DNA from: Akkermansia muciniphila
GTDB taxonomy: Bacteria > Verrucomicrobiota > Verrucomicrobiia > Limisphaerales > UBA9464
Length of the DNA stretch: 56,016 bases
NCBI GenBank assembly: GCA_945883815.1
Contig: CAMCYJ010000014.1
Location: forward strand, 1-56,016
Reading direction: 5' to 3'
The notes beneath the pieces were generated by a model. It saw nothing but the letters and a program-made list of their open reading frames with translations. It had not been told where the DNA came from and made no database searches. This document shows, in pieces, positions 26,308 to 36,100 of the stretch. The position numbers and the translations under genes are program-made. Each line of letters opens with the position of its first letter. Position 1 is the stretch's first letter.

Positions 26308-26351
26308 GGAAAGGCTTGCGTCGTCCAGTGACTGTGCGCGCCATTGACGGC

Positions 26352-26795
26352 ATGAACGCTTCTCCGGCGGTGTCCGAACAGCGCTTTGTCACGGCGGCCG
26401 AAAGCCGGACCGACCTGACGCCGTACACGCTGAACACGTGGCTTTCACGGCCCGACATCGTGCCGTGCGAGTCGCTGCTGTTGGTTCGGGCCACCCTCGA
26501 CGCTGGGCGTTGCCATGGATTTCACCGGCATCCCACCCGCGAGGAAATCATCTACATCCTCTCGGGTCAGGCCGAGCAGTGGTGTGGTCGGGAGTACCGC
26601 ATCTTGAAACCCGGCGAGATGGTGCTGATCCCCAAGAACGAAATCCATGGCACGTACAATCCGTTCCGCGAGCCGGTGATCTTCCTGGCCATGTTGTCGC
26701 CGGTGGAGGCCGAGGAACCCGGAACTGTCAACGAGTGGGACCACGAGCCTTGGGCCAGTCTCCGGCAAAGCATGGGTCTGCCCGAGTGCCGCTGA
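26352..26795 (+). CDS. Cupin-domain protein
   Basis: 147-aa single-domain cupin. The metal-binding motif 1 reads GFHRHPTREEIIYILSGQAE (His58, His60, then the Glu pair at 64-65) and motif 2 reads LKPGEMVLIPKNEIHGTYNP with His99 as last ligand. Such small cupins bind a metal and often a sugar phosphate or small ligand; the substrate cannot be told from the sequence. The ATG at 26352 is preferred to an upstream ATG at 26262, because the added residues would come from the GGACGGGGC microsatellite (repeated GRTGRTGR). It lies between glmM and the CCA-type nucleotidyltransferase on the same strand with short gaps, so co-transcription is possible. Confidence 0.83.
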   Translation: MNASPAVSEQRFVTAAESRTDLTPYTLNTWLSRPDIVPCESLLLVRATLDAGRCHGFHRHPTREEIIYILSGQAEQWCGREYRILKPGEMVLIPKNEIHGTYNPFREPVIFLAMLSPVEAEEPGTVNEWDHEPWASLRQSMGLPECR

Positions 26796-26821
26796 AGCCC
26801 GCCTGATCCTGCACGTTTTCC

Positions 26822-28219
26822 ATGATCGAAATCCTGCCACCGGCGCTGCTGGCCTTGCTGCGGAACACTCCGGGGCTTGAGCGTTCCTACTTGGTGGGCG
26901 GGTGCGTGCGGGACTGGTTGCTGGGGGTTCCGGTCGCCGACTTCGACATCGAGGTGTACGGCCTCTCGTATCCAGAGTTGGCGGCCGTGTTGTCCCGACA
27001 CGGCCGGGCCGATTCGGTGGGCAAGTCGTTTGGCGTGGTGAAGCTCACCCATTCGAGCGGAGCGGTCTGGGATTTCTCGGTGCCGCGGCGGGATTCGAAA
27101 CGCGGGCCGGGACACAAGGGCTTCGACATTGAGTTCGACCCTGAACTGAGTCCGCTGGAGGCCTCCGCCCGTCGCGACTTCACCATCAACTCGATGCTCT
27201 GGGATCCCCGGAGCGGAGCGCTGATCGATCCCCATGGCGGGCGTTCCGATCTCGAGGCCCGCATCCTGAGGCACACGAGTCCAGCGTTTCCTGAAGACCC
27301 GTTGCGGGTGTTGCGCGGCATGCAGTTTGCCGGTCGCTTCCGGTTGGAGGCCGCTCCGGAGACGCTCGAGTTGTGCCGGTCCATTCGTTCGTGTTTCGCG
27401 GAACTGGCCGTCGAGCGGGTGCGCGAGGAGTGGCTCAAGTGGGCCACCCGGTCCGTGCAGCCGTCGCTGGGATTGTCCTTCTTGAAAGGCAGCGGATGGC
27501 TGGACCTCTTGCCCGAATTGGCCGCAATCGTCGGCGTGCCGCAGGATCCCGAATGGCATCCCGAGGGCGATGTCTGGGCGCACACGCTGCATGCGGTGGA
27601 CGCCCTGGTGGACTCGCTGCAATGGCCCGCCATGGCGGCGGAAGAGCGGTGCGTGCTCATGATGTCGGTGATGCTCCATGATTTGGGTAAAGCCACGTGC
27701 ACCCGCACGGAGTTCAAAGGCGGGCGGGATCGCATTGTCTCGCCGGGCCATGAGGCGGCCGGAGGCGATTTGGCGTCGGGTTTCCTGCGTCGGGTGGGAT
27801 TCCAGGAGTCTTGGGTGGAACGGGTGGTGCCGTTGGTGGTCAACCACATGGTTCATTCCGAGGATCCGTCGGCCCGGATGGTGCGCCGATTGTCGGTGAG
27901 GCTCCGGCCCTCGACCATCGATGAACTTTGCGCCGTGATGACGGCCGACGCCTCGGGGCGTCCGCCTCGACCCCGGGGAGAGCCGGTTTCGGTCCAGAAA
28001 CTCCGACAAGCCGCGGCGGCCCTTCAGCTCCAAGCTTCGGTTCCGGCAGCCTTGTTGCAGGGGCGGCACTTGTTGTCCCAGGGGTGGACCGCTGGCCCGC
28101 AGTTGGGAGCCCTCCTGAAGGAAGCCTATTCGGCGCAATTGGACGGTGAGTTCAGTGATCTCGATGGAGCCATGAAGTGGGTGTCGGAGCGGGCTTGGAA
28201 TGGTGAATCTTCCGATTGA
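26822..28219 (+). CDS. cca: CCA tRNA nucleotidyltransferase / poly(A) polymerase family with HD domain
   Basis: 465-aa class II nucleotidyltransferase. The head domain signature is SYLVGGCVRDWLLG, followed by the catalytic aspartates Asp40 and Asp42 in ADFDIEVYG. The arginine motif RRDFTINSMLWDP and the neck motif FPEDPLRVLRGMQFAGRF follow. A C-terminal HD phosphohydrolase-type domain is present (VMLHDLGKATCTRT, later VNHMVHSE), as in bacterial CCA-adding enzymes of the E. coli type. It probably adds or repairs the CCA end of tRNAs. CCA-adding and poly(A) polymerase activities cannot be told apart by eye. The downstream coaB-like gene is convergent. Confidence 0.9.
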   Translation: MIEILPPALLALLRNTPGLERSYLVGGCVRDWLLGVPVADFDIEVYGLSYPELAAVLSRHGRADSVGKSFGVVKLTHSSGAVWDFSVPRRDSKRGPGHKGFDIEFDPELSPLEASARRDFTINSMLWDPRSGALIDPHGGRSDLEARILRHTSPAFPEDPLRVLRGMQFAGRFRLEAAPETLELCRSIRSCFAELAVERVREEWLKWATRSVQPSLGLSFLKGSGWLDLLPELAAIVGVPQDPEWHPEGDVWAHTLHAVDALVDSLQWPAMAAEERCVLMMSVMLHDLGKATCTRTEFKGGRDRIVSPGHEAAGGDLASGFLRRVGFQESWVERVVPLVVNHMVHSEDPSARMVRRLSVRLRPSTIDELCAVMTADASGRPPRPRGEPVSVQKLRQAAAALQLQASVPAALLQGRHLLSQGWTAGPQLGALLKEAYSAQLDGEFSDLDGAMKWVSERAWNGESSD

Positions 28220-28258
28220 GAGCGCTGGTGCGGGTTCGGAGGACTGCCGTGGTAGAGA

Positions 28259-28906
28259 TCAAGCCCAGAGCTTTTCCGTGAGAAGACGGTAGAGTTCTCG
28301 AGAATCCCCGAGATGGCTTTGAGAGTGGTTCGTCATCCAACTGTATCCAGAACCATACGCGGGACCATTGGCGACCACAGCGTCGGAGCGGCAGCTCTGC
28401 AACTGTGCCCGGGCGCGTTGCAGAACCTCGTCGCGGGTGCCATCGACCTCGTATTTCCAGCCCGTGATCCAGGCCTTGGGATAGAGGTCGCGCAATTGCG
28501 CCAGGATCTTCGGCGTGGGTCGGAGTTCGGCCAGCAACACGCCGTCGCGTGTGGAGTGCTTGCCGGAATGCACCGGAACGAGGCCGCCATCGGCCTCCCG
28601 CCGGAACACCGTGCCCACCTGGAAATCACCGACCGCTGCCGCATGGAAGATCGCCACAGGCTCCTGGGTGGCATGGGCTTGAAAGCGTTCCAAGAGGTCT
28701 CCGGCGGTGGCGAAGGCCTCGGTGGTGACCGCGTGGAGTGGCGGCGCGGCCGTGGCGGTCCGGCTGCGCAGCAGGAGGACGTCGTGCCCGGCGCACGCCA
28801 AGTGGTTGGCCAGGTCAGTCCCCAGGGTGCCGGTCGAGTGGTTGGTCAACCGACGCACCGAGTCCAGAGGTTCCACGGTCGGGCCCGCTGTCACGATGCA
28901 ACGCAT
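28259..28906 (-). CDS. CoaB-type phosphopantothenate-cysteine ligase domain protein
   Basis: 215-aa protein matching only the CoaB half of the bifunctional CoaBC enzyme of coenzyme A synthesis. The N-terminus RCIVTAGPTVEPLDSVRRLT then NHSTGTLGTDLANHL is the family's nucleotide-binding start; IFHAAAVGDF matches the conserved AAAVxD(F/Y) segment; TPKILAQLRDLYPKAWITGW corresponds to the late core. No CoaC decarboxylase half (flavodoxin-like, with its active His) is attached or nearby. The protein could be a stand-alone ligase working with a separate CoaC encoded elsewhere, or a paralogue. Start ATG at 28906. Confidence 0.86.
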   Translation of the reverse strand: MRCIVTAGPTVEPLDSVRRLTNHSTGTLGTDLANHLACAGHDVLLLRSRTATAAPPLHAVTTEAFATAGDLLERFQAHATQEPVAIFHAAAVGDFQVGTVFRREADGGLVPVHSGKHSTRDGVLLAELRPTPKILAQLRDLYPKAWITGWKYEVDGTRDEVLQRARAQLQSCRSDAVVANGPAYGSGYSWMTNHSQSHLGDSRELYRLLTEKLWA

Positions 28907-29341
28907 ATCTAGCGATCATAGGCCACCAGCCGAGCCAAGGCGATCCCAGCGTCGGGACGATGCCCGAGTGGGGCCGCGTGCCGATTGTGGAGCGTTGCGC
29001 GCATCTAGTTGCGCTTGGTAGTTGCACCCGAGGCGCAGTTCGCAGATTAAACCCGTGAAGCCTTCGATTCAGTCCTTGCTGAGCAATAGGCATCCTGAAA
29101 AACAGTGGAAACCCTTATTCAAACCCATGAGCTGCAACCATGCATTCCATGCGGTTTAGGGGAGTCGATGCGTTGGAACAGGGGGCGTGCGTTGCTGAGT
29201 CGCGAGCTATGCATCGCCGGGGTTCAAAACAAGCGACGATTCTTGATGTTCCGTGCGACGTCGAGTGCTCCTCGCGGGCTCGACCTCAGCGATTTAGGTC
29301 GGTTTTTCCTGCATTTCCCCAACCTCTTTGAGTTGAACTGA
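28907..29341. other. Gap upstream of the restriction-modification island
   Basis: 435 bases between the divergently placed coaB-like gene and hsdM. ORFs here (for example 29105-29341) have no family signal and are rejected. The region must hold the promoters of both sides. An AT-richer tract with TTGAGTTGAACTGA sits directly before the hsdM ATG, without a clear Shine-Dalgarno. I see no RNA gene. Confidence 0.6.
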
Positions 29342-30895
29342 ATGGCCACACCTCCTGAAAAAACCAAGTCCCTGGAGTCCTGGATCTGGGATGCCGCCTG
29401 CTCCATCCGCGGCGCCAAGGACGCTCCGAAATACAAGGACTTCATCCTCCCGCTGATCTTCACCAAACGCCTCTGTGACGTGTTTGATGACGAGATCAAC
29501 CGCATCTCCGAGGAAGTTGGTTCACGCAAGAAAGCCTTCCAGCTCGTGAAGGCAGACCACCAACTCGTCCGCTTCTATTTGCCGATCCTGCCGGAAGATC
29601 CCGAGCAGCCCGTCTGGTCGGTCATTCGCAAGCTCTCCGACAAGATCGGCGAAGGTGTCACCACCCAGATGCGGTCCATCGCCCGGGAAAACCCGCTGCT
29701 GCAGGGCATCATCGACCGCGTGGATTTCAACGCCACCACCCATGGCCAGCGTGATCTCGACGACGACCGTCTCTCCAACCTCATCGAGGCCATCAGCATC
29801 AAGCGCCTTGGGCTCGAAGACGTCGAGGCCGACATCATCGGCAAGAGCTACGAATACCTCATCCGCAAGTTCGCCGAGGGTGGAGGCCAGAGCGCCGGCG
29901 AGTTCTACACCCCGCCCGAGGTCGGCACCATCATGTCGCGCGTCCTCCAGCCCGAGCCCGGCATGGAGATCTACGACCCGACCTGCGGGTCTGGCGGCCT
30001 GCTGGTGAAATGCGAGATCGCCATGGAGCAAGCCCACAGCGAGGTGAAACCGGCTCCGCTCAAGCTGTACGGCCAGGAATACACCCCCGAGACCTGGGCC
30101 ATGGCCAATATGAACATGATCATCCATGACATGGAGGGGCAGATCGAAATCGGGGACACCTTCAAGAACCCAAAGTTCCGCGACAAGCGGGGCAAGCTCC
30201 GCACCTTCGATCGCGTCATCGCCAATCCCATGTGGAACCAGGATTGGTTCACTGAGGCCGACTACGACGCCGACGAACTCGACCGCTTCCCCGCCGGTGC
30301 GGGTTTTCCTGGCAAATCGTCCGCTGACTGGGGCTGGACCCAGCACATCCTCGCCAGCCTGAATGAAAAAGGTCGCGCAGCGGTGGTCTGGGACACCGGC
30401 GCAGCCTCGCGTGGATCGGGCAATGCCGGCACCAACAAGGAAAGGACCGTCCGCCAGTGGTTCGTGGATCGCGACCTTGTGGAGAGCGTCCTCTACCTGC
30501 CGGAGAACCTCTTCTACAACACCACCGCTCCCGGCATCGTGCTGTTCCTGAACAAGGCCAAGGCGAAGGATCGCAAAGGAAAAGTCTTCCTCGTCAACGC
30601 CAGCCAAGTCTTCGAAAAGGGCGACCCCAAAAACTTCATCCCGGACGCCGGCATCGACCGGATCGCCGACACCCTCACTGGTTGGAAGGAAGAGGGGAAA
30701 CTCAGCCGCATCGTCGATCACGCCGAGCTCAAGAAGAACGACTACAACATCTCCCCCAGTCGCTACATCCACACCAGCGACGCCCAAACCTACCGGCCCA
30801 TCGCCGAGATCGCCGAGGAACTGAAGGTCATCGAAGCCGAGGCAGCGGAGACGGACAAGGCTCTCCAGCAAATCCTCAAACAACTCGGGATATGA
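29342..30895 (+). CDS. hsdM: Type I restriction-modification system DNA methyltransferase subunit
   Basis: 517-aa N6-adenine methyltransferase subunit of a type I R-M complex; with HsdS it modifies the target, and with HsdR added it also cleaves. The N-terminal HsdM helical domain starts at SLESWIWDAACSIRG. The SAM-binding motif is YDPTCGSGGLL at 211-221, preceded by GEFYTPPEVGTIM. The catalytic motif IV is NPMW (295-298), a variant of the usual NPPF/NPPW. The C-terminus ends in a helix ETDKALQQILKQLGI. The stop overlaps the rhuM start as ATGA. A diverged second copy of this C-terminal tail occurs 900 bases further on. Confidence 0.97.
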   Translation: MATPPEKTKSLESWIWDAACSIRGAKDAPKYKDFILPLIFTKRLCDVFDDEINRISEEVGSRKKAFQLVKADHQLVRFYLPILPEDPEQPVWSVIRKLSDKIGEGVTTQMRSIARENPLLQGIIDRVDFNATTHGQRDLDDDRLSNLIEAISIKRLGLEDVEADIIGKSYEYLIRKFAEGGGQSAGEFYTPPEVGTIMSRVLQPEPGMEIYDPTCGSGGLLVKCEIAMEQAHSEVKPAPLKLYGQEYTPETWAMANMNMIIHDMEGQIEIGDTFKNPKFRDKRGKLRTFDRVIANPMWNQDWFTEADYDADELDRFPAGAGFPGKSSADWGWTQHILASLNEKGRAAVVWDTGAASRGSGNAGTNKERTVRQWFVDRDLVESVLYLPENLFYNTTAPGIVLFLNKAKAKDRKGKVFLVNASQVFEKGDPKNFIPDAGIDRIADTLTGWKEEGKLSRIVDHAELKKNDYNISPSRYIHTSDAQTYRPIAEIAEELKVIEAEAAETDKALQQILKQLGI

Positions 30896-31752
30896 GCGAC
30901 CTTGTTCTCTACACTTCTAACGATGGTCGTACCCGGCTCGACCTTCGCATTGAGGGCCGTACCGTCTGGCTCACCCAGCTCGAAATCGCTGAACTATTCC
31001 AGACCACCAAGCAGAACGTCTCCCTACACGCCAAGAACATCTTTTCGGACGGGGAGTTGTCCCCCGAGGCAACTGTCAAGGAATCCTTGACAGTTCAATC
31101 CGAGGGGAAACGCGAGGTTCAGCGCACGATCCTGCTCTACAACCTCGACCTCATTCTGGCCATCGGCTACCGCGTTCGTTCCCCGCGTGGCGTCCAGTTC
31201 CGCCAGTGGGCCAGCTCCCACCTCAAGGAATACCTGGTCAAAGGCTTTGTCATGGACGACGAACGCCTCAAGAACCCCGGCGGCTGGGATTACTTTGATG
31301 AGCTTCTCGCCCGGATTCGCGAGATCCGGGCCTCCGAAAAACGCTTTTACCAGAAAGTCCGCGACCTCTTCGCCCTCAGTAGCGACTACGAGGCCCGGGA
31401 AAAGGAAACCCAGGTATTCTTCGCCGAGGTCCAGAACAAGTTGCTCTACGCCGCCACCCGCCAGACCGCCATCACCTACGCCAACGAAGCCGACCTCCTC
31501 AACGTCGCCCTCTTCGGCCAGACCGCCCGCGAATGGCGCGACGCCAATCCCGGCAAGGACGGCAACATGCGCGACGACGCCACGCTGGAACACCTTCTCG
31601 CCGTCGCGAACCTCGAGAACATGAACGCCGAGTTCATCCACATGACGCTGCCGCAAAGCGAACGCATCAAGCGGCTCAACGTGATTGCCATTCGCCAAAT
31701 GCAGACGCTCACCGCGCGAACGGTGAAGCAGTTGGAAGGAGGAAAGGCATGA
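30892..31752 (+). CDS. rhuM: RhuM family protein
   Basis: 286-aa protein of the RhuM (virulence RhuM) family, frequently found inside type I R-M operons. Recognisable pieces are the start LVLYTSNDGRTRLDLRIEGR, TVWLTQLEIAELFQTTKQNV, LYNLDLILAIGYRVRSPRGV, and FRQWASSHLKEYLVKGF. The C-terminal half (EREVF-type FFAEVQNKLLYAATRQTA) has the Fic/DOC-adjacent look of the family, but a Fic HPFxxGN motif is not seen. Its biochemical role is unknown; its recurrent position suggests regulation of, or protection from, the R-M system. Translationally coupled at both ends: ATGA overlap with hsdM, and an ATGA at its stop that could open the next frame. Confidence 0.87.
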   Translation: MSDLVLYTSNDGRTRLDLRIEGRTVWLTQLEIAELFQTTKQNVSLHAKNIFSDGELSPEATVKESLTVQSEGKREVQRTILLYNLDLILAIGYRVRSPRGVQFRQWASSHLKEYLVKGFVMDDERLKNPGGWDYFDELLARIREIRASEKRFYQKVRDLFALSSDYEAREKETQVFFAEVQNKLLYAATRQTAITYANEADLLNVALFGQTAREWRDANPGKDGNMRDDATLEHLLAVANLENMNAEFIHMTLPQSERIKRLNVIAIRQMQTLTARTVKQLEGGKA

Positions 31753-31866
31753 GCACGAAATCAAGCCGACCTACCCGCCATAGCCTTGGTGAAGACCGAG
31801 GCAGTGTCGGAGACGCGGGAGACGGACAAGGCGCTGAAGGAGATTCTGAAGAAACTGGGGGTATGA
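31753..31866 (+). pseudogene. Leftover 3' tail of a second hsdM
   Basis: In the frame ending at the TGA at 31864-31866 the sequence reads LVKTEAVSETRETDKALKEI then LKKLGV. It parallels the last residues of the intact HsdM (VIEAEAAETDKALQQILKQL then GI), including the identical TATGAGCG junction. In the intact locus HsdM's stop overlaps rhuM; here the copy's stop overlaps hsdS in the same way. The match is clear at protein level but diverged in third positions, so it is not a fresh duplication. It looks like the end of the hsdM that originally preceded this hsdS. Confidence 0.78.
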
Positions 31867-33098
31867 GCGTTTCAGTAAGCAACTGGCAAACGCAACCTCT
31901 CGGTGAGTTGGCAACAACTACGAGCGGTGGAACGCCCAGCCGGACACGTAAGGACTACTACGTCGGCTCCATTCCGTGGGTGAAGTCCGGCGAACTGAAC
32001 GACGACTACATCTTCGATACCGAAGAGCACATCACCGAAGCTGGACTCAAGAACTCGTCCGCAAAGCTTTTTCCTTCGGGAACCGTGTTGATCGCCCTCT
32101 ATGGCGCGACGGTGGGAAAGACATCGATTCTCCGCATCAATGCGTCAACTAACCAAGCTGTTTGCGGTATCACACCGGGACCTGAACTCGACGGCGAATA
32201 TCTCCGTTATCATCTCATTTCGCTTCGGCGAGAACTGCTCAGCCACCGCTACGGGGGCGCGCAGCCAAACATCAGCCAACAAATCGTTCGGAATCAGAAG
32301 ATCGCCTTCCCCCCACTCCCCGAGCAGAAGAAGATCGCACACATCCTTTCGACAGTGCAGCGGGCGATCGAAGCGCAGGAGCGAATCCTTCAGACCACCA
32401 CCGAGCTGAAAAAGGCCCTCATGCACAAGCTCTTCACCGAAGGCCTCCGCCACGAACCCCAAAAACCAACCGAAATCGGCCCCATCCCCGAAAGCTGGGA
32501 GGTGGTGGAGTTGGGGGCGTTGGCCAAGGTCGGGAACGGCTCAACTCCAAAACGATCGAATGAAGCCTACTGGGAAGGTGGAACGATCCCGTGGCTCAAC
32601 AGCACCAAGATTCACGACCGCTTCATCACCGAAGCACACCAGTTCGTCACGCCTCAAGCCGTCAAAGAATGCCACCTGCCGAAGGTCTCACCAAACAGCC
32701 TGCTCATCGCGATAACCGGGCAAGGAAAGACGCTCGGAAACTCGGCAATCACCCGGATTGAGACCTGCATCAACCAGCATCTCGCCTACGCGCAGTTTTA
32801 TGTCGCCAAGGTTCTCCCCGATTTCGTGCTTTGGTTCATGCAGACTCGATACGACTACCTGCGATCCATTGCTCACGGTGGCGGAAGCACGAAGGGAGCA
32901 CTGACATGCGGTTTCCTAAAAACCCTATCGATTCCAGTGCCTTCACGCGTTGAGCAAGGAGAAATCGTTACCACATTCCAGAGCCTTGAGGACAAGCAGG
33001 ACTTTGCCCTTCGAAAGCAAGCAGCTCTACACGACCTCTTCCGCACCTTGCTTCACCACTTGATGACGGCACAGATTCGGACCCAACACTTTGAATAA
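31863..33098 (+). CDS. hsdS: Type I restriction-modification specificity subunit
   Basis: 411-aa HsdS with two target-recognition domains, each followed by a conserved helix. TRD1 starts at WQTQPLGELATTTSGGTPS and its spacer helix includes PPLPEQKKIAHILSTVQRAI then LKKALMHKLFTEGLR. TRD2 starts at PESWEVVELGALAKVGNGST and ends with the second spacer VEQGEIVTTFQSLEDKQ. The ATG at 31863 overlaps the stop of the hsdM remnant (ATGA). An in-frame ATG at 31749, overlapping the rhuM stop, would add 38 residues by reading the hsdM remnant out of frame; the start at 31863 is favoured by the family N-terminus. The target sequence cannot be predicted. Confidence 0.95.
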   Translation: MSVSVSNWQTQPLGELATTTSGGTPSRTRKDYYVGSIPWVKSGELNDDYIFDTEEHITEAGLKNSSAKLFPSGTVLIALYGATVGKTSILRINASTNQAVCGITPGPELDGEYLRYHLISLRRELLSHRYGGAQPNISQQIVRNQKIAFPPLPEQKKIAHILSTVQRAIEAQERILQTTTELKKALMHKLFTEGLRHEPQKPTEIGPIPESWEVVELGALAKVGNGSTPKRSNEAYWEGGTIPWLNSTKIHDRFITEAHQFVTPQAVKECHLPKVSPNSLLIAITGQGKTLGNSAITRIETCINQHLAYAQFYVAKVLPDFVLWFMQTRYDYLRSIAHGGGSTKGALTCGFLKTLSIPVPSRVEQGEIVTTFQSLEDKQDFALRKQAALHDLFRTLLHHLMTAQIRTQHFE

Positions 33099-33113
33099 AA
33101 CTGACGTTCAATT

Positions 33114-36100
33114 ATGAAAGCATTAATCATACACTTAAGTGATGTCCATATACGCGATGGAAACAATGAATGCATTCCAAAATTTGGCCACATCGGGACT
33201 GCTCTCCAGAACGAAGAGTTTGATCTTGATGCAATAGCTGTCGTTGTTTCAGGCGACATTGCATATTCTGGGAACATTTCAGAATACAAGATTGCAGATA
33301 CTTGCTTAGCAAGCTTGGCGGAAGATCTACGGAGCAGATTGAAGACTCAACATCTTCGTTTCGTGTTCGTTCCAGGAAATCACGACTGCGACTTTTCTTC
33401 AAACGATACCGTGCGTGAAATGGTAATCGAAGGGGTTCGCAACGGCAAAGTTGCCGATGCGAAAATGATTAGTTGCTGCTGTGCCGTGCAATCGGAATTC
33501 AGGAACTTTATAGACGGATTTCCGTTAGGAAAACCGGACAGGGTTTACAGTGACCTTCACTGGGACTATCGGATAGCCCACGGCAACCACAGCATTCGCT
33601 TCCGTTGCTACAACACTGCATGGATGTCGGTTATTAAAGAAAAACAAGCAGGGCTGCACATGCCTCATGCCTTGTTTGAACACAGTTCAGAAAATGAACG
33701 AGACGATTATGTTTTAGCAGTCTTTCACCATCCTTACAATTGGATGCCGGCTGGCTCAGACCGTCGTTTTCGGACGTTGGTGGAGGGGTTTTCCGATATG
33801 ATTATGACTGGTCATGAGCACGAACCTGATCATTATCAGAAGTATTCTTATACCGGTGAAGTAAATGATTATTTGGAGGGGGCGGTTTTTCAGGAACACG
33901 GAAGGGATGATCGCGCAGGATTTCATGCGGTATACGTTGACCTATCTAGTCAGAAACAACGTGTTCTAAGCTTTTGGTGGAAAAATGAACGTTTCATCCC
34001 GAGTCCGCACACTGAAAATTGGGTCGGATATAAACGCGGAAACAGAGGCGGTAAACGTGATTTCGACCTTTGTGATGGGTTCATAAAATGGTTGGACAAC
34101 CCCGGTGCAAGTTACCAGCATCCCGCCAAACCAGATCTGACACTATCAGACATTTATGTTTTCCCAAATTTGAAGCCGTTTCAAATAAAAAATGAAAATG
34201 ATTTTGTTTACAGTTCACTAATAGAAGGTCGCGACCTACTAAAAACTCTTGGTGGAAAACGGCGGGTAATACTCTTTGGACGCCAGCAAGCAGGAAAAAC
34301 CACACTCGCCAAAGTCTTGTTCCGTGATTTCTACAACAAGAACCTGACACCTGTTCTATTAGATGGTGATGAGCTTTCCTCTGTGCATCTAAAGGTTGGA
34401 CGCCTCGCAGGTCTGGTGGAAACGCAGTTTCAAAAACAATACAAAAACCCGTTTCTTCCCGAATTCCAGCAATTGGATAGGGATAAATGCGTTATAATTG
34501 TCGACGATTATGACCACAGTCGGTTGAACACAAAGGGTCGCCAGCGTTTGCTTGAGGTTATTTCCAACAGATATGACCGCGTTATTATTCTGGGCGATGA
34601 TATACTACGAATGGAAGAGATCGCCTCTGGTAGTGAGGGTTGCGACGTTTTGGCCGATTTTGACCAATTTGAAATTGTCCAGTTTGGTCATCTTTTGCGG
34701 AGCAAGTTGATCGGTCAATGGTTCTCAATTGGAAGCGAGTATGAAGCAGATCAACAGGAAGTCGAAAGACGTATCCATCATACAGAGCGTTTGATAACAG
34801 GCCTACTTGGCAAGAATTACTTGCCGTCTTATCCTGTTTTCATTCTCAGCCTAATCCAGGCGCAGGAGGCCACGGCACGCTTGAACAGTCCTGCAGGCAC
34901 CTATGGGAGTCTGTATGAAGTGCTGATCACCCAAGCCTTGGCTGTAAATTCTTTGGTGGGTAATCGCGATATGAGGCTGACTTATTTAAGTGAGTTGGCA
35001 TTCTGGCTGCATTCTGAAAAGCGGCGCCGAATTTCTGATGACGAATGGGAGTATTTTCACCAACGGCATTGCCAAAAGTTTAGGATTCATCCGTCACGCG
35101 AGTCTATCAGAAAAGAGTTTATTGAGAGTGGTGTTGTGGACTTTAGAGATGAGAGTTTTGGATTCCGGCATCCCGCTTCATATTACTATTTTGTTGCCAG
35201 GTATCTGCGGGACAATCTATCGAAACCCAAGATCAAGATATTGGTCACAGGATTGCTCGGGAAACTGCATAAAGAAGAGCACGCGAGCATTTGGCTTTTC
35301 ATTACGCATCTCTCGAAGGATCCGTTTTTGATTGAATCCATATTAAAGCATGCGAATCGGATTTATGAGGATCTTATACCAGTAGCATTCGAGGAGGATG
35401 TTGGTTTCATTCAGACCCTCACGGATACGGTTGAAAGGGTATCTCTTGAAGATAAGCGTTTCAATGAAGCCAAAGAGGATCGTCTCCGAAAGCTAGATGC
35501 AATGCCAGAATTGCCGGCACTCAACGACAACATTGAGGAGCCTGAGGAGGAGATGGATGAAGCATTAAAGATGCTGGCGAAAATGAACCTAGCCCTTCGC
35601 ACGCTCGAAGTTCTGGGTCAATTGGTGAAGAACTTCACTGGCTCACTCGAAGGAGAAGAGAAACTTGCTTTAGTGAAGGAGTGCTATAGCCTTGGGTTGA
35701 GAACTGTTGCGATGCTTTTCGATGTGTTCCAAAAGGATGCGGATGCGTTCGTTGAACTTGTGGTTGACCGAATAATCGACCGGCATCCCAAGGCTCAGAG
35801 CCGGGACGAGCTAAAGAAAAAAGTGAAGCAATTCATGTTTTGGATGATCGAAGGTGCGAGCTTCAGCATGGTAAAGCGTATATCTCAAGCCGTGGGACAT
35901 TCGCAACTTGGAGATACATATAAAGATGTGCGTCAAATCCACGACACGAACGCTACGGCCCTGATCGATATTTCCATTCAACTCGACAATTTGGGGTTTC
36001 CGGAGGAACAACTAAAGATACTGGCCAAGCGATTCCGCTCTAATGTTTTCTGCGAAAGGCTCCTAAGGCACCTCGCAGTAGAACACTTTTACCTCTATCC

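Noticed and set aside
29105-29341. 78-codon plus-strand ORF directly upstream of hsdM
   Set aside because: No family signal, poor coding pattern, no ribosome-binding site; overlaps another ORF of similar quality in a second frame. Treated as the upstream regulatory gap.
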